Origin: Candidatus Trichofilum aggregatum
GTDB taxonomy: Bacteria > Chloroflexota > Anaerolineae > Promineifilales > Promineifilaceae
NCBI GenBank assembly: GCA_016716885.1
Contig: JADJUV010000172.1
Span: forward strand, 1-64,000
DNA length: 64,000 bases
Direction: 5' to 3'
The notes below the pieces were generated by a model that was not told where the DNA came from, searched no databases, and saw only the letters and a list, made by a program, of their open reading frames with translations. Positions within the stretch are counted from its first letter, which is position 1, and each line of letters opens with the position of its first letter. The position numbers were made by a program, and so were the translations under genes. Positions 52,027 through 60,058 of the stretch are shown here, one piece after another.

Positions 52027-52340
52027 GATGTTATGAGTTTCGAGTTTTGAGTTTCGAGTTTTGAGTTTCAAGCCCGGACATTGGTAGGATAGCACAGCCA
52101 TCGGGGGGTGACGAGGAAATTTGGGGCAACCCCACTCATTCCACGCTCTGCGTGGAATGGGCCACTGGGCGCTCTGCGCCCCGGACGAGGAGCGTCTGGG
52201 AAATCATGCCTACGGAGACCGTAGGTATGAGGGGAATCAGAAAATCTCTGGAGACTGAGAGACTAAGAGACTGAGAGACTGAGAGACTGGAGACTGGTCC
52301 AGTCTCCAGTCTCTAGTCTCCTGTAACTGATTGGATTCTC
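52027..52340. repeat. Gap between tandem regulators: heptamers and REP-like palindromes
   Basis: GAGTTTCGAGTTTTGAGTTT (7-bp period) lies upstream of the start at 52026. CATTCCACG/CGTGGAATG and GGCGC/GCGCC hairpins follow at 52138-52200, CCTACGG/CCGTAGG at 52208-52227, then GAGACTGAGAGACTAAGAGA and the palindrome AGACTGG/CCAGTCT near 52287. Confidence 0.75.
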
Positions 52341-52345
52341 TTTCC

Positions 52346-55300
52346 TTAGGGCCGTATCAAGGTGAGGATTTTCTCCAACTCGGCGGCGATGGCGCGCATA
52401 CTGGCGGGGCGTTGTTCGCGGCCGCGTGTGAGCAACCGTTGCAGGTGTTCGGCCAGGGGTGGGGGGATATCCGGGCATTCCTGGGCCAGATCGGGCAGGG
52501 GGTCATGCAGGATGGCGGTGAGGGTGGCGGCAAAGTGGGGGCGCTCAAAGGGATTGCGGCCGCAGAACATCTCCACCAGCATCACCCCAAACGACCAGAC
52601 ATCCGTCCGGGTGTCCAATGGTTCACCCCGGCAGGCTTCGGGACTCATGTAAGCCGCCGTGCCCATCGTCGCTCCCTGGGTTGTCAGGCCGCCCATCTGC
52701 TCCCCCAGCCGGGCAATGCCGAAATCGGTCAGGCGGGGGGTGCCATCGGCGGCCAGAAGCACATTGGCCGGTTTGAGGTCGCGGTGGATGATGCGTAAAT
52801 GGTGGGTGCGGGCCAGGGCATCGGCCAGTTCCAGCCCAATTTCCAGCACCCGCGCCAGGGGCAGGCGTGGGGAACGGTCTAACCAATCACGAAGCGAGCC
52901 GCCGGGGACGTATTCCATGACAATCAGCAGTTGCTCCCCCTCTTCGACGGTATCAATCAGGCGGACGATGTTGGGGTGATCCAACTGGCGGAGTACCTCG
53001 GCTTCCCGTTGGAAGCGGAGAACGATGTCGGAGTCGGGGGTGATGAGGTGGGGCAGGAGCCGTTTGATGGCGACGGTTTCCCCGGTTTGGGTGTCGCGGC
53101 CGCGATACAGCTCCCCCATGCCCCCTCGCGCCAGGAACAACTCGGCCACATAGCGGCTGGCACTGGGCTGAACGGCTATTGGCGGCGTCGGTTTGACCCA
53201 GGTGGCGGGGGGTGGTTCAGCGGGTGACAGAAGCTGTTTGACCACCTGCCGGGTGAGCGTCTGACTGGGGGCAGGCAGAGAGGCGAGTTGGTCGGGGGAG
53301 AGTTGGGCGGACAGGGTGTGCAGGAATTGCTCCGCGGCCGCGCGCGTTTCGCCGGTGGCTCCCTCTTGCTGGCTGACAAACAGGGCCACGCGCAGGGCCA
53401 CCCCCGTTTGCCCCTGCTGATAATACAATTCGGCCAGATGGGTCAGGGCGCGTAAGGCAATATTGGTGGTATTGGTCGTGAGGGCATCATCCAGAGCTTC
53501 CTGAAAAGCGGCTTCCGCTTCCTCAAGGTGATGGGCACTCAGGGCGGCCTGGCCTAACTCTACCAGCCGTTGCACCAGGTAAAGCCGGTTGCCTACCCGT
53601 CGCAACATCTCCACCCCTTCGCGCAAATAATCTAACGCCTGCTCGTGGTGCCTGCGTTCGCTGGCGATGTTGGCTAAAACGGCCAGATCGTTGGCGATGT
53701 GGGCGGTGTGATCCATCTGCCGGTGGTGAATGAGGGCTTGCTGGGCATAAGTTTCCGCCTGGTCGTACTGCTTTTCCTGGTGTGCGGCCATCGAGAGGTT
53801 AATCAGGGCGTTGGCGATGAGTTCGGGGGTTTCCAGCTTTTGCGCCAGGGCAAGGGAGGTATGCGAACATTCTTTGGCGGCCGCGGTGTTGCCCAGAGCT
53901 AACCAGGCTTCGCCCAAATTGCCTTGCCCCACTGTTTCACCCCAGAGGGAACCAGCCTCGTGGTAGGCGGTGGCGGCCGCCTGCCAATGGCTGATGACCT
54001 GCGGAAAATCGCCCAGACCGAACGCGGCCGCGCCTGCATAAGTCAGCGCATGACCATAAGCCACATGGGGCCGGAACGGTTCAATCAACTGCTGTGAGGT
54101 CTGGCTGTGGGCCAGGGCGGTGGCATATTCCCCCAGCCGGAAATGGAACGCTCCCGACAGGCCATATGCCCGCCCCAACGCCAGGGCATCAGCCTGGTTG
54201 GCCGGAGCAAAGGCCGGGCGCAGAGCCTGGATCAGCCGTTCCGCTAACGCCACTCCCTCCTGATACACCCCCTGAAAATCAAAAATCTGCATAAAACAGT
54301 CGGCCATCTGGTTGATCAGCGTGGTGTCCCGTTGCTCAATGGCGTACTCCCAGGTCTGGCGCAGGTTTTCCATCTCTGGTTGCACCCGTTTGAGGGCGAT
54401 GTCGGCGCGGCCGCCAAAGATGAGCGGCTCCTGGGCCTGAACAAAATCGCCAAAGTAGCGGGCATGGTTTTGCCGCACCTCGGCGGCCAGGGCGGGGTTT
54501 TCGGCCAGCTTGTCATTGGCGAATTGCAGGAGCAGGGGGTGGCGCAGGTAGCGATTGTTGTTCCCCCGGCGCAGGAGCGATTTATCGACCAACCCCACCA
54601 ACGCCTTGAGGTTCAGGTGGGCCACCGCCTGAGCCGCTTCGTAGGTAAAACCGCCACGAAAACAGGCCAGGCGGCAATACGCTTCTTGTTCCTGCGGGGT
54701 GAGGAGTTGCCAGGAGTAGTCGAACACAGCGCGTAGACTGCGGTGGCGGGCGGGAATGTCGCGCAGGTTGGTGGCGAGAAAATCGGTGGCGCGTTCAATT
54801 TCGGCCACGATATCGGTCAGGGAGAGGGTGCGTATCCAGGTGATCGCCAGCTCCAGGGCCAGCGGTAGCCCATCCACGAGCTGGCAGAGGCGGATGGCGG
54901 CCTGTTCTTGCTGTTCCAGGCTGAAATCGGGCTGTAATTGTCTGGCCCGCTCGACTAAAAGTTGGATAGCGGGGAAGTCGGTGGGGCGCGGCCGCGGCAG
55001 GGGGGTGGTTCCGGTGACGGGGGTGGCCGGGGGATAGGGCAGGCCGCCCATTTCCAGCAGGGTTTCGGCTTGCAGATTGAGCCGCTCCCGCGAGGTGACG
55101 AGGAGCCGGATGTCGCGGCTGTGGCTCAGGATGTCGCTGATGAGGTCGAGGCCGCCCTGGTTGAGGAGATGTTCCACGTTGTCGAGGATGAGGAGTAGCT
55201 CTTTGGTGCGGAGGGTGTGGCGGAGTTGCTGAAGGGGCGCGGCCGCGCCGCTAAACGTTACGCCCAACGCGTTGGCAATGGCGGTGATGACATCTTCGGC

Positions 55301-56266
55301 CCGACTGAGAGGGGCGAGGGAGACAAACCAGACGCCATCGGTGAACTCGTTGATGAGCAGGCGGGCGGCTTCCTGCGCCAGCCGGGTTTTGCCGACGCCA
55401 CCTGGCCCCATCAGGGTTAGCAGGCGGCAGGTGGGGTGGAGCAAGAGGGTGGGTATCTGGTCGAGTTCGTGGGTGCGCCCCAGGAATGAGGTGGGCAGGT
55501 GGGGCAGGTTGTGACGGGGGGCAGTGCCGACCGCTTTGAGCCGTTCGGCCAGGTGGCGAGTGGCGGCGGATGGCTCCAGCCCTAGCTCTTCGTCGAGCAG
55601 GCGGCGGCAGGTTTCGTACTGTTTGAGCGCGGCCGCACGTTGCCCATTGCGGGCCAGAGCGGTGATCAGTTGACGGTGGGCCTCTTCGCGCCAGGGGTCG
55701 AGGGCCAGCAGGCGGTTGGCCGTGCTGATGGCCTGGGGATGATGCCGCTGTTGCAGATGCCAATCGGTGAGTTGGTGCAAGGCGTTCAGGGCCAGTTCGC
55801 GCCAGTGGGTACGCTGGGCGATGAGCCAATCTTCAAATTGGGGGGCGTCCCGCAACCAGACATCGGCCAGAAAATCGCCCTGGTAGAGGGCAACGGCCTG
55901 TTCGAGATGGTGGGCCTGGGCGGTGGGGGAGAGGGTAGGGTCTGCGGCCGCGAGGCGGGCAAATTGTTCTACGTCCAGAGTGTAAGGCTGGCTGGTGTCG
56001 AAGGCGACGGTTTCGCGGGTGACGAGCAGGTAGGGGGCGACGAATTTACGCAGGTTGGAGAGGGCCTGACGCAGATTATTTTTGGCGTCGCTGTCGGGCA
56101 GGTCGCCCCACAGCAGGTCGGCCAGGGTGTCACGGGGATGCGGCCGCGGGTTGGCCGCCAGGTAAGCCAGCAGGGCCGGAACTTTGTTGGAGATAAAGCG
56201 GGTCAGGGGAGTACCGGCCTGAGTGACGTGTAAACCACCGAACAACCGAATCTGTAAATCGTCCAT
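52346..56266 (-). CDS. SARP-STAND-TPR regulator fused to a Ser/Thr kinase, 1306 aa (paralogue)
   Basis: Same plan as the gene at 48073: winged helix (DLQIRLFGGLHVTQAGTPLT, DLLWGDLPDSDAKNNLRQAL), BTAD, STAND NTPase (LMGPGGVGKTRLAQEAA near 289; LLLILDNVEHLLNQ), TPR array (about 650-1010), and a C-terminal kinase with VAIKRLLPHL, RIIHRDLKPANVLL, LTDFGIARLG and MSPEACRG. The N-terminal DNA-binding part is very close to that of the neighbour. ATG 56266 begins the winged helix. A heptamer-repeat promoter pointing the other way lies 16 bp upstream, and two more copies lie to the right, so this protein is the best candidate for their regulator. Confidence 0.9.
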   Translation of the reverse strand: MDDLQIRLFGGLHVTQAGTPLTRFISNKVPALLAYLAANPRPHPRDTLADLLWGDLPDSDAKNNLRQALSNLRKFVAPYLLVTRETVAFDTSQPYTLDVEQFARLAAADPTLSPTAQAHHLEQAVALYQGDFLADVWLRDAPQFEDWLIAQRTHWRELALNALHQLTDWHLQQRHHPQAISTANRLLALDPWREEAHRQLITALARNGQRAAALKQYETCRRLLDEELGLEPSAATRHLAERLKAVGTAPRHNLPHLPTSFLGRTHELDQIPTLLLHPTCRLLTLMGPGGVGKTRLAQEAARLLINEFTDGVWFVSLAPLSRAEDVITAIANALGVTFSGAAAPLQQLRHTLRTKELLLILDNVEHLLNQGGLDLISDILSHSRDIRLLVTSRERLNLQAETLLEMGGLPYPPATPVTGTTPLPRPRPTDFPAIQLLVERARQLQPDFSLEQQEQAAIRLCQLVDGLPLALELAITWIRTLSLTDIVAEIERATDFLATNLRDIPARHRSLRAVFDYSWQLLTPQEQEAYCRLACFRGGFTYEAAQAVAHLNLKALVGLVDKSLLRRGNNNRYLRHPLLLQFANDKLAENPALAAEVRQNHARYFGDFVQAQEPLIFGGRADIALKRVQPEMENLRQTWEYAIEQRDTTLINQMADCFMQIFDFQGVYQEGVALAERLIQALRPAFAPANQADALALGRAYGLSGAFHFRLGEYATALAHSQTSQQLIEPFRPHVAYGHALTYAGAAAFGLGDFPQVISHWQAAATAYHEAGSLWGETVGQGNLGEAWLALGNTAAAKECSHTSLALAQKLETPELIANALINLSMAAHQEKQYDQAETYAQQALIHHRQMDHTAHIANDLAVLANIASERRHHEQALDYLREGVEMLRRVGNRLYLVQRLVELGQAALSAHHLEEAEAAFQEALDDALTTNTTNIALRALTHLAELYYQQGQTGVALRVALFVSQQEGATGETRAAAEQFLHTLSAQLSPDQLASLPAPSQTLTRQVVKQLLSPAEPPPATWVKPTPPIAVQPSASRYVAELFLARGGMGELYRGRDTQTGETVAIKRLLPHLITPDSDIVLRFQREAEVLRQLDHPNIVRLIDTVEEGEQLLIVMEYVPGGSLRDWLDRSPRLPLARVLEIGLELADALARTHHLRIIHRDLKPANVLLAADGTPRLTDFGIARLGEQMGGLTTQGATMGTAAYMSPEACRGEPLDTRTDVWSFGVMLVEMFCGRNPFERPHFAATLTAILHDPLPDLAQECPDIPPPLAEHLQRLLTRGREQRPASMRAIAAELEKILTLIRP

Positions 56267-56281
56267 CGCCCAATTCCCAAT

Positions 56282-56312
56282 AAACGATCTCTAAATGATG
56301 GTGCTTTATCTT
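56282..56312 (+). promoter_or_regulatory. SARP-type promoter, copy 1 (direct heptamers plus -10)
   Basis: AAACGAT (56282-56288), spacer CTCT, AAATGAT (56293-56299), 7 nt, then TATCTT (56307-56312). Heptamers repeat every 11 bp, one helical turn, and the -10 stands at the same distance as in the two other copies. It points right, toward the small protein at 56469. Confidence 0.7.
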
Positions 56313-56361
56313 TGTGGTAACAGCTCAGGCACACAGAGAATGCAGTGGAAAAGCGAGAGTT

Positions 56362-56437
56362 TAGAGCTAGAGCTAGAGGGGAGAAACTCCTCTAGCTCTA
56401 GCTCTAGCTCTAGCTCTAGCTCTAGCTCTAGCTCTCG
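56362..56437. repeat. CTAGCT hexamer array with 18-bp hairpin
   Basis: TAGAGCTAGAGCTAGAGG (56362-56379) pairs perfectly with its complement at 56389-56406, and the CTAGCT unit then continues to about 56436. It lies between promoter copy 1 and the small-protein gene, so it would be in that transcript's leader. Confidence 0.8.
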
Positions 56438-56468
56438 CAAGAATAACACAAGCCCCTGGTGGTGACGA

Positions 56469-56666
56469 ATGGATTTCCCGGCAAGACCCCCCCGACATGA
56501 GGCGTTTATTTTGCGGTTATGGCAGGATGGACGCGGCCGCGAAGAAGACCAACCCATCTGGCGGCTCAGTCTGGAAAACCCCCACACCTCGGAACGAATG
56601 GGGTTTAAGGATTTGGAAGCGCTGGTGGCTTTTTTAGAGCAGTGGATGGGGGAAAGTGGGCAGTGA
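56469..56666 (+). CDS. Small protein, 65 aa, paralogue of the 41207 product
   Basis: MDFPARPPRHEAFILRLWQD, then IWRLSLENPHTSERMGFKDL and EALVAFLEQWM. The core shares the pattern of the protein at 41207 (hydrophobic, Arg-x-Trp, Leu-Glu-x-Pro-x-Thr-x-Glu-Arg-x-Gly-Phe). It is divergent from the SARP-kinase gene and 157 bp downstream of promoter copy 1. No domain is recognised; no signal peptide. A regulator-associated accessory protein is the likeliest role, by position only. Confidence 0.6.
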   Translation: MDFPARPPRHEAFILRLWQDGRGREEDQPIWRLSLENPHTSERMGFKDLEALVAFLEQWMGESGQ

Positions 56667-56820
56667 GCAGTACGTTCTCATTCCACGCTCCGCGTCCTAC
56701 GCGACGGGCAGCGGCGGCCTAAGTTCTGACATCTGAGTGGTTTCTCTCCGGGCCGGTTAAGCCGGGAGTGTGGGGCAGGTGGGGTCAATCTGGGGGATTG
56801 GCCCCACTCGCCGCACCAAT

Positions 56821-56851
56821 AAATGATCTCTAAACGATGGCCCGCTATGCT
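56821..56851 (+). promoter_or_regulatory. SARP-type promoter, copy 2
   Basis: AAATGAT (56821-56827), CTCT, AAACGAT (56832-56838), GGCCCGC, TATGCT (56846-56851). It is preceded by ACCAAT, as in copy 3. It ends 50 bp before the cytochrome c start. Confidence 0.75.
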
Positions 56852-56901
56852 GTCGGCAAGTAGTTGGCAGGCAAAAACAATAACGCAACAAGGAGAAGCT
56901 C

Positions 56902-58149
56902 ATGTTTGGCAACATCATCTTATTTCTCGTTCTGGCTGGTTTAATGGTTCTATTTGGCTGGTTGACCTATCGGGCGGTGCGGGCGCAACGGCTGTGGGTC
57001 AAGATTGTCGGTGGTCTGGTGGGGGGGTTGTTCACCTTGATTTTGTTGGCGGTGATCGTTTTGGCAGGCAAAGGGTTCGCCACGATTTATGCCCCGGATG
57101 ACGTTCCGGCCCCGGATTTAACCGTAGCCGGAACGCCGGAGCAGGTGGCTCGTGGTGAGTACCTGGTGAACCTGAGTTGTATTGGCTGTCATGGGGCGGT
57201 GGGGGCCGATGGCAACCCCACCGGCGAACAACCTTTGAGCGGGGGCTGGAACATTTCCGCGGCCGAAGGGTTCGGTTTTGCCGGTGACATGGTGACAGAG
57301 AACCTGACCCCCGGCGGCAAACTGGCAGAGTATAGCGATGGCGAACTATTCCGCGTTTTGCGTCATGGCCTCAACCAGGATGGGGATTTACTGGCCTTCA
57401 TGCCCCTTCTGCCCTACGCCCAGTTGAGCGACGCCGATACCGAAGCCATCATTGCCTATCTGCGCTCTTTACCCCCGGTAGAAACAACCGGCCCCACCGG
57501 TGACAACCTCTTCTTTGTGGGGGCGATATTTTACGGGGCGGGCATGTTTGGCACACCGGCACCCGGAGCCAGCACCGTGTCTGCCCCCCCCGAAGGCACG
57601 ACGGCGGAGTATGGCAAATATGTGGCGACCTTTGGCGAGTGCCGGGCGTGTCATGGGCCGGATATGGCCGGCTCACCGGCTACATCAGTGAGTGCGGATG
57701 TGCCCAATCCGCGGCCGCTGGTCGCCGAACTCTCCCAGGAACAGTTTTTTGAAATGATGCGTTCTGGTATTAAACCAGATGGTGAGCCATTCCCAGATGC
57801 GATGCCCTGGCAATACGCCGCCAAAATGACCGACGACGATCTGGCCGCACTGTATGCCTACCTGACTGCGCCAACCCCATATGAGCGGGTGCTCCGGGAA
57901 AAGGAGTGGCGGGGTGCTGAAACTGACCTCGAAACTGAAACTTATTTTCGTAGGACACAAGACCAGCAACTGAAAGTTATCGGCGCGGGTCTGGGTAGAA
58001 CCGGCACGGAATCGTTGAAAAAGGCGTTGGAACAACTTGGCTTTGGCAACTGCTATCACATGTTTGAACTGATGAACCAGAACATCTGCCGAGGAGAACG
58101 GAGCGAGAAACCGGATTACGAGTCTTTTTGGGCTACAGTCGTGTACTGA
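56902..58149 (+). CDS. Membrane-anchored dihaem cytochrome c, reading into a sulfotransferase
   Basis: Residues 1-60 hold two membrane helices (FLVLAGLMVLFGWLTYRAV, GGLFTLILLAVIVLAG). The extracytoplasmic part has two class-I cytochrome c domains with haem sites CIGCH (near 93) and CRACH (near 247) and Met-ligand candidates FMPLLPYAQLSDADTEAIIA and AMPWQYAAKMTDDDLAALYA. It would carry electrons at the outer face of the membrane. After TAPTPYERVLREKEW there is no stop, and the frame runs into a sulfotransferase from about 57970. Either a real fusion or a lost stop. An AAGGAG site precedes ATG 56902. The promoter with heptamer repeats lies just upstream. Confidence 0.85.
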   Translation: MFGNIILFLVLAGLMVLFGWLTYRAVRAQRLWVKIVGGLVGGLFTLILLAVIVLAGKGFATIYAPDDVPAPDLTVAGTPEQVARGEYLVNLSCIGCHGAVGADGNPTGEQPLSGGWNISAAEGFGFAGDMVTENLTPGGKLAEYSDGELFRVLRHGLNQDGDLLAFMPLLPYAQLSDADTEAIIAYLRSLPPVETTGPTGDNLFFVGAIFYGAGMFGTPAPGASTVSAPPEGTTAEYGKYVATFGECRACHGPDMAGSPATSVSADVPNPRPLVAELSQEQFFEMMRSGIKPDGEPFPDAMPWQYAAKMTDDDLAALYAYLTAPTPYERVLREKEWRGAETDLETETYFRRTQDQQLKVIGAGLGRTGTESLKKALEQLGFGNCYHMFELMNQNICRGERSEKPDYESFWATVVY

Positions 58150-58602
58150 TTTTCCAGCCATGTATTACCGGAGTTCGGAACAGCATCCCGAGGCCAAAGT
58201 CGTGCTGACGGTGCGTGATGCGGAAAAGGGCGAAACCATTTTGCGGAGATGCCTTCCTTCTTTCTTGCCCTCATTCGCTTCGTCGGATTGTTTTCCAAAA
58301 CGGCGAACTCTTACCCGGCAGTTTATCATTATGCAAAACGGATCATCGATCGAGGGTTTTTCGAGGGGCATACCCATGACCGGGAGCATACAAAAGCCAT
58401 TTTCAATGCCTGGAATGAAGAGGTAAAGCGAACAGTTCCGGCAGACCGACTGCTCGTTTTTGAGGTGAGAGAGGGATGGGAGCCGCTTTGCCGTTTCCTG
58501 GGTGTACCTGTGCCTTCGGTTCCGTTTCCGCGGTCAAATGACGGTGATTCGTTTGATAAGAACATGGTAAAACGGCTTATATCAACCCCTGCGAAAATGT
58601 AG
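57970..58602 (+). pseudogene. Sulfotransferase (Sulfotransfer_4-like), frameshifted
   Basis: LKVIGAGLGRTGTESLKKAL is the PAPS-binding loop of this family, followed by EQLGFGNCYHMFELM. The frame breaks near 58148, resumes in another (DFPAMYYRSSEQHPEAKVVL, TVRDAEK), and shifts again near 58235 to MPSFFLALIRFVGLF and RLLVFEVREGWEPLCRFLGV, ending at 58602. The total length is normal for the family, so only indels separate it from a working gene. Its own start may be CTG 57970, with no good ribosome site. Confidence 0.65.
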
Positions 58603-58659
58603 GGCGATTTTGTAAATCGTCCCACGAGTTCCGCGTTTTGATCACCTCAGGAAAAAGAT

Positions 58660-59296
58660 ATGAATGCCTTTCAACTCTTCAACGCTCGTTCAATAGGCAT
58701 TGCCCTGTTGGCAACCGTGATCATTTTTATGGTCGGTGCGTTCGCGGCCGCGTACTTTCGCCAGTGGCCGCTTCCCAGCACGCCATTGGAAAAGCTAACC
58801 CTGATCGCCAATGACCGGGTGGGCTGGACAACGCAGGCGATTCTTTTTCCGCTGGCTTTCCTGGCGACGACGATTCTTTTTGGGGTGATAACAGGGCGGT
58901 TGCCTGGCCCTGGCCCACGCTGGCTGGCGATTAGGGGGAACGGTTTTGGCCGCGGCCGCGTGCCTGCTCTGGCTACCGGCTACGATAGAACGGCTACAAC
59001 TGGGGGCGAACGCGGCCGCGCTCATCCGCACCTACGATCCCGCCTTGCCACCAGCGGTCATGATGGACGCCCGCTGGGCCTTTTGGCCGCACACCTTCTG
59101 CCTGCTGGCGGCCATCGCCTTGATGGGGGCGGCATTGGCAATGGCGGGTGTGTTGCCCTCGCTGGGCTGGCTTGTCACGGCTCTGGCTATCGGTAGCGTG
59201 TTGGTAGGCTGGCTGATCATGCGTGACTGGCCCCCGTTTATGAGCTACATCATTATTTTGGTGCTGGCGGTTGGGCTGGTGCGATTGCCCTCATAA
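58660..59296 (+). CDS. Membrane protein, unrecognised, frameshift near 58935
   Basis: The first part has an N-terminal helix (IGIALLATVIIFMVGAFAAA) and a second (TTQAILFPLAFLATTILFGV). After a shift beside a GCGGCCGC it continues ACLLWLPATIERLQLG, FWPHTFCLLAAIALMGAALA, LGWLVTALAIGSVLVGWLIM and YIIILVLAVGLVRLPS. Five to six membrane helices in about 211 residues. It sits between the cytochrome c and the cupredoxin, so a role in the same membrane electron-transfer or copper-related group is possible. AGGA precedes ATG 58660. Confidence 0.6.
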
Positions 59297-59336
59297 CTGG
59301 CGGGTGACACGTGCCAGAAGATGTTGGCGGAGGTGA

Positions 59337-59707
59337 ATGATGACCATGCAATTACCAAAACGACTGAGGGGATGGGGAGTGGCCCTGCTCTTCCTGTTGA
59401 TCGTGGGTGGGGGAATGTGGCTCGCGGCCGCGTCCCCCTCCACGCTCACCGTCAAAAGTAAAAATTACCGCTTTACCCAGCCGGAAATCCGGGTGCAGGC
59501 CGGGGAGCTGGTGACGATGCGCTGGAGAATAAGGACGCGGCCGCGCACGCCTTCGACATTGACGAATTTAATGTTCACATCCCCATGCCCGCCCAAGAAG
59601 AACTTACCTTTACCTTCACCCCCACCCAACCCGGAACCTATACCTTCTACTGCGGCGTCCTGGGCCACCGGGGCGGCGGCATGGTCGGAACCCTGATCGT
59701 TGAATGA
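59337..59707 (+). CDS. Membrane-anchored cupredoxin, one frameshift near 59520
   Basis: A type-1 copper or CoxII-like periplasmic domain behind one membrane helix (GVALLFLLIVGGGMWLAAAS). Strands follow (LTVKSKNYRFTQPEIRVQAG), then after a single shift AHAFDIDEFNVHIPMPAQEE and YTFYCGVLGHRGGGMVGTLI. The ligand set His (AHAF), Cys (FYCG), His (LGHR) and Met (GGMVG) is complete. GGAGGTG precedes ATG 59337. Together with the cytochrome c upstream it suggests a small electron-transfer unit at the outer membrane face. Confidence 0.8.
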
Positions 59708-59812
59708 GAGCGGGGAAATAATTAATCGGTGAATTTGTGAATTGTTGAATGCTGAATGGGAGAGGGCGTCTACCAGTTCATTAGCCATGTAAGCGTTCAG
59801 TCACATAGACCC

Positions 59813-59913
59813 GCCCGGTCGTTTACGACCGGGCTATGGTTACAAAGGCCGCTGACCTGGGGTTTTAGCCCGTAGGGCTTCGTAATCGTAGCCCGGTGGT
59901 TTGACCACCGGGC
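59813..59913. repeat. Two GCCCGGT hairpins
   Basis: GCCCGGTCG/CGACCGGGC (59813-59834) and GCCCGGTGG/CCACCGGGC (59891-59913) lie in the 350-bp gap after the cupredoxin. They may terminate that unit or be REP-type elements. The rest of the gap is AT-rich. Confidence 0.7.
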
Positions 59914-59977
59914 GGGATAACTGAACTTAGCCATTCAACAATTCAACTGTTAATTATTCTAATCTCCCCAAACCAAT

Positions 59978-60008
59978 AAACGATCTCTAAACGATGGGCC
60001 ATTAAGCT
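59978..60008 (+). promoter_or_regulatory. SARP-type promoter, copy 3
   Basis: AAACGAT (59978-59984), CTCT, AAACGAT (59989-59995), GGGCCAT, TAAGCT (60003-60008), with ACCAAT just before. Spacing is identical to copies 1 and 2. It ends 50 bp before the beta-helix gene, the same distance as copy 2 from its gene. Confidence 0.75.
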
Positions 60009-60058
60009 GGCGGCATAACAAACCGATAGCCCATTCTACCCTCAGGAGATCATGTGCC

